Below, one piece after another: positions 62,120-64,000 of a stretch of DNA of 64,000 bases (position 1 is the first letter of the stretch; each line of letters opens with the position of its first letter). The position numbers were made by a program, and so were the translations under genes. This stretch comes from Eutypa lata (taxonomy: Eukaryota; Ascomycota; Sordariomycetes; Xylariales; Diatrypaceae), in NCBI GenBank assembly GCA_022661535.1, contig JAKULF010000007.1:2604001-2668000 (forward strand), in the 5' to 3' direction. The notes beneath the pieces were generated by a model. That model was not told the origin of the DNA and did no database searches. It saw nothing but the letters and a program-made list of their open reading frames with translations.

Positions 62120-64000
62120 TCAGTGTACATGAGGGTGGTGGAACCCTTCGATGTCCCAATTCCTACCGAGAGTGACGAGCTTGCGTCGCATACCGTCAGC
62201 TAGCCGCAGGCTAACACCCCCCTCAAGAGTTTTGATGGTGTAGCCGAGTACCTCCTTGGGATCCTCAACGCTGACGACACCGTTGCCATCAGGCCGCGTC
62301 AGGACAGGGACGCCGTCGCCCTTCCAAAGATAGGCGATGATGGTGGGGTCCTCTGGCGCGAGCCGGTCGATAGCAACGGGGCTGCTTCCAATTCCCATCC
62401 CGCCACCGTTGCCGTCATCTCCGCCCCGCTTCTGGAAGCTGGGGTCGAGCTGGGCGACGCCGTCGGCGAAGAGGACAAGGGCCGCGCGGTAGAGGGCAGC
62501 GGCCCACCAGCTGGGGCGGCCATCAGCGGGCATGGCGCGGGAGACGAGACGGAAGACCTGACCGCAGTGGAAGATGGCCTCCTCCCGCTGGTAGATGCAG
62601 CGCTTGTGGCGCAGCGAAAGCTCCCAGTAGGAGCCGTCGAAGCCTTCACGGCGGGCGAGGCGCTCGATCTCGGGGAAGTTGGTTACGGCGTTGAGCGAGA
62701 TGAGGTGGTACAGCACCAGGTTCGTCTTGCCGACATCGCAGCCGGGGTGCTGCTCGAAGTGCGCCATGCTGAGCTGGTACCACTTCTGGAGGAGCGCCTG
62801 CACTTCCTCGAGGCGTACCATGGTCGACGCCTTGGTCACGGTCCGCGACGTGTTGCTCCGCGTGTTGAGCACGTCGGAGAAGCACGAGAGCATCTGACGC
62901 AGGTGGCACAGCAGCGCCTGGAGGGGATGGAGCAGCAGCCTCAGCTGGTGGGGGGTCAGGCTACCCTGCCGCCTCGACAGGTTGTCGTGGAGGAAATCCT
63001 GGAACAGGTCGTGGAGCGAGGGCGTCAATGACGGCGTCGAGAGCAGCTGTGGGTTGACATTGGCGGTACAGCCGTACATGGACTGCATAGCAGAAAGCCA
63101 AGACTCTGCGTTTGTCATCGTCCACAGCTTCTCCGGTCCGGGTAGCGGCGCAAGGAGCTCACTGACAGAGAGCATCGGGGCCGTGTCGTGGAAGAGGCTG
63201 AGCTCTTGGTCGACCATCACCCAGTTATAAACGAGCCTGTCCGCAAACGATCAGCGAGGTGCATACAATATTGATATCTAGCTGCATGAGCTGTGTGATC
63301 CGTGGCGTACCTATTCTGCGCTTCTCGGTGGAGCCACGAGCGCCACTGCAGCTCGGCACTGGTCGAGCTGTTGAACGCCGGGATCATGGAAGGTTGAAAC
63401 TCGAACATCCCTGCGTGCTTGAGCATCTGCGTTGTTCCCGATTAGAACAGATAGATTTGGATGGGTATCCCGATGTTTCCATTATCGAGCCGTCACTCAC
63501 CGATAGGTACATCCCACGCTGTCCCATGGCGATATCCATTAGCCATTTATCACCACTCCAGGCGCCCAGGAGAGTGAACAGTAGTGCGCATCGAAGGGCG
63601 ATTGGATCAGCACACATCTCAATGTCCTTTTCGATAATATCGAACAGCGATATTCGGCAAGTCTCAATCAGACCAGCTGATAACGCCCTAGCTTCGGCCG
63701 TTGGTATAGCGGAAGCCCCTTGGGCGATCATGAGGAGAACTAGAAGTGTTGAAGTACTGTTACGTTGAATCATTTCATTAGGGTCAACACAGTTGGTAGC
63801 TACCAGTGAATAGAAGAAAGATAGATTCCGAACGTAGCTCCGTAAAAAGTACTCCAGAATCGTGGAAGGGGGGAGAAGTAGGTAGGGAAGTAATGAAGGA
63901 CTAGCGTATCTCTGGTTCTGACCATTGAGCCCGCCACGATGGATGTCAAGGGCTTTATGCAGGAAACCTTGTGTGATAGCTAGCATTTTATCGCGACTTC
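62120..64000 (-). CDS. fungal transcription factor, C-terminal part (Cmr1-like), 5' end outside window
   Basis: Three exons are visible: from beyond 64000 to 63501, then 63426-63311, then 63236-62120. Introns are 63427-63500 (GTGAGT...ACGCAG) and 63237-63310 (GTACGC...GGACAG). The frame is open at 64000, so the start and DNA-binding region lie outside. The visible part of about 577 residues is the fungal transcription-factor middle homology region. Recognisable pieces are LFTLLGAWSGDKWLMDIAMG, WRSWLHREAQNRLVYNW and MVDQELSLFHDTAP, then helices around LRLLLHPLQALLCHLRQML and LISLNAVTNFPEIERLARRE. By recollection these resemble the Cmr1/Pig1 melanin regulators, which combine C2H2 and Zn2Cys6 fingers with this domain. 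The zinc fingers cannot be checked here. Location at the end of a melanin-type cluster agrees with that reading. A Gly-rich insert lies near 62390-62440. Confidence 0.82.

Noticed and set aside
62567..63031. 154-codon plus-strand open frame
   Set aside because: It is the shadow of the right-edge transcription-factor exon, which has recognisable family sequence.
1..64000. CRISPR arrays, bacterial operons, 5S rRNA, snRNA genes
   Set aside because: None was seen; repeats are eukaryotic-style microsatellites, and characteristic 5S or spliceosomal RNA sequences were not recognised by eye.

Overview
This is nuclear DNA of a filamentous ascomycete (Pezizomycotina). The evidence is short spliceosomal introns (about 50-300 nt) with GTATGT/GTAAGT-like donors and CTAAC-like branch sites, a fungal non-reducing polyketide synthase, Zn2Cys6 regulators, a Ste7-type MAP kinase kinase and an Osh3-type lipid-transfer protein. 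The closest protein resemblances, judged from memory of the families, are to Sordariomycetes. Species and order cannot be fixed from the sequence alone. Intergenic DNA is rich in ACCT/AGGT/ATGT microsatellites.

The left half (1-24.1 kb) is ordinary housekeeping sequence. It holds a golgin-like coiled-coil gene cut by the left edge (minus), a HAD phosphatase (plus), the Ste7/MEK-2-type MAPKK (minus), the transcription elongation factor SPT6 (plus), OSH3 (plus), a secreted rhamnogalacturonan acetylesterase (plus), an intron-containing tRNA-like Pol III gene (minus) and a TMEM19/DUF92 membrane protein (minus). A 125-bp foldback element with TA flanks (a MITE) lies in the 3.4-kb gap before SPT6.

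The right half (27.4-64 kb) reads as a loosely spaced DHN-melanin-type gene cluster. In order it has an Abr1/Fet3-like multicopper oxidase (plus), a complete SAT-KS-AT-PT-ACP-ACP-TE non-reducing PKS of 2158 residues (plus), an AflR-domain Zn2Cys6 regulator (plus), a tetrahydroxynaphthalene reductase (minus), and the C-terminal part of a large fungal transcription factor resembling the melanin regulator Cmr1 (minus, running off the right edge). These genes are separated by 4.6-8.3 kb of DNA in which no gene could be recognised. Exact TCG-N5-CGA sites, the AflR-type consensus, occur upstream of both the PKS and the reductase.

Proposed pathway (inference): the PKS makes 1,3,6,8-tetrahydroxynaphthalene (T4HN), the reductase converts it to scytalone, and the multicopper oxidase helps polymerise or finish the pigment. 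The two regulators would control expression. Scytalone dehydratase was not found in the window. Gene models below were assembled by hand from splice signals; for each complete multi-exon model except the DUF92 gene, the exon lengths sum to a multiple of three.
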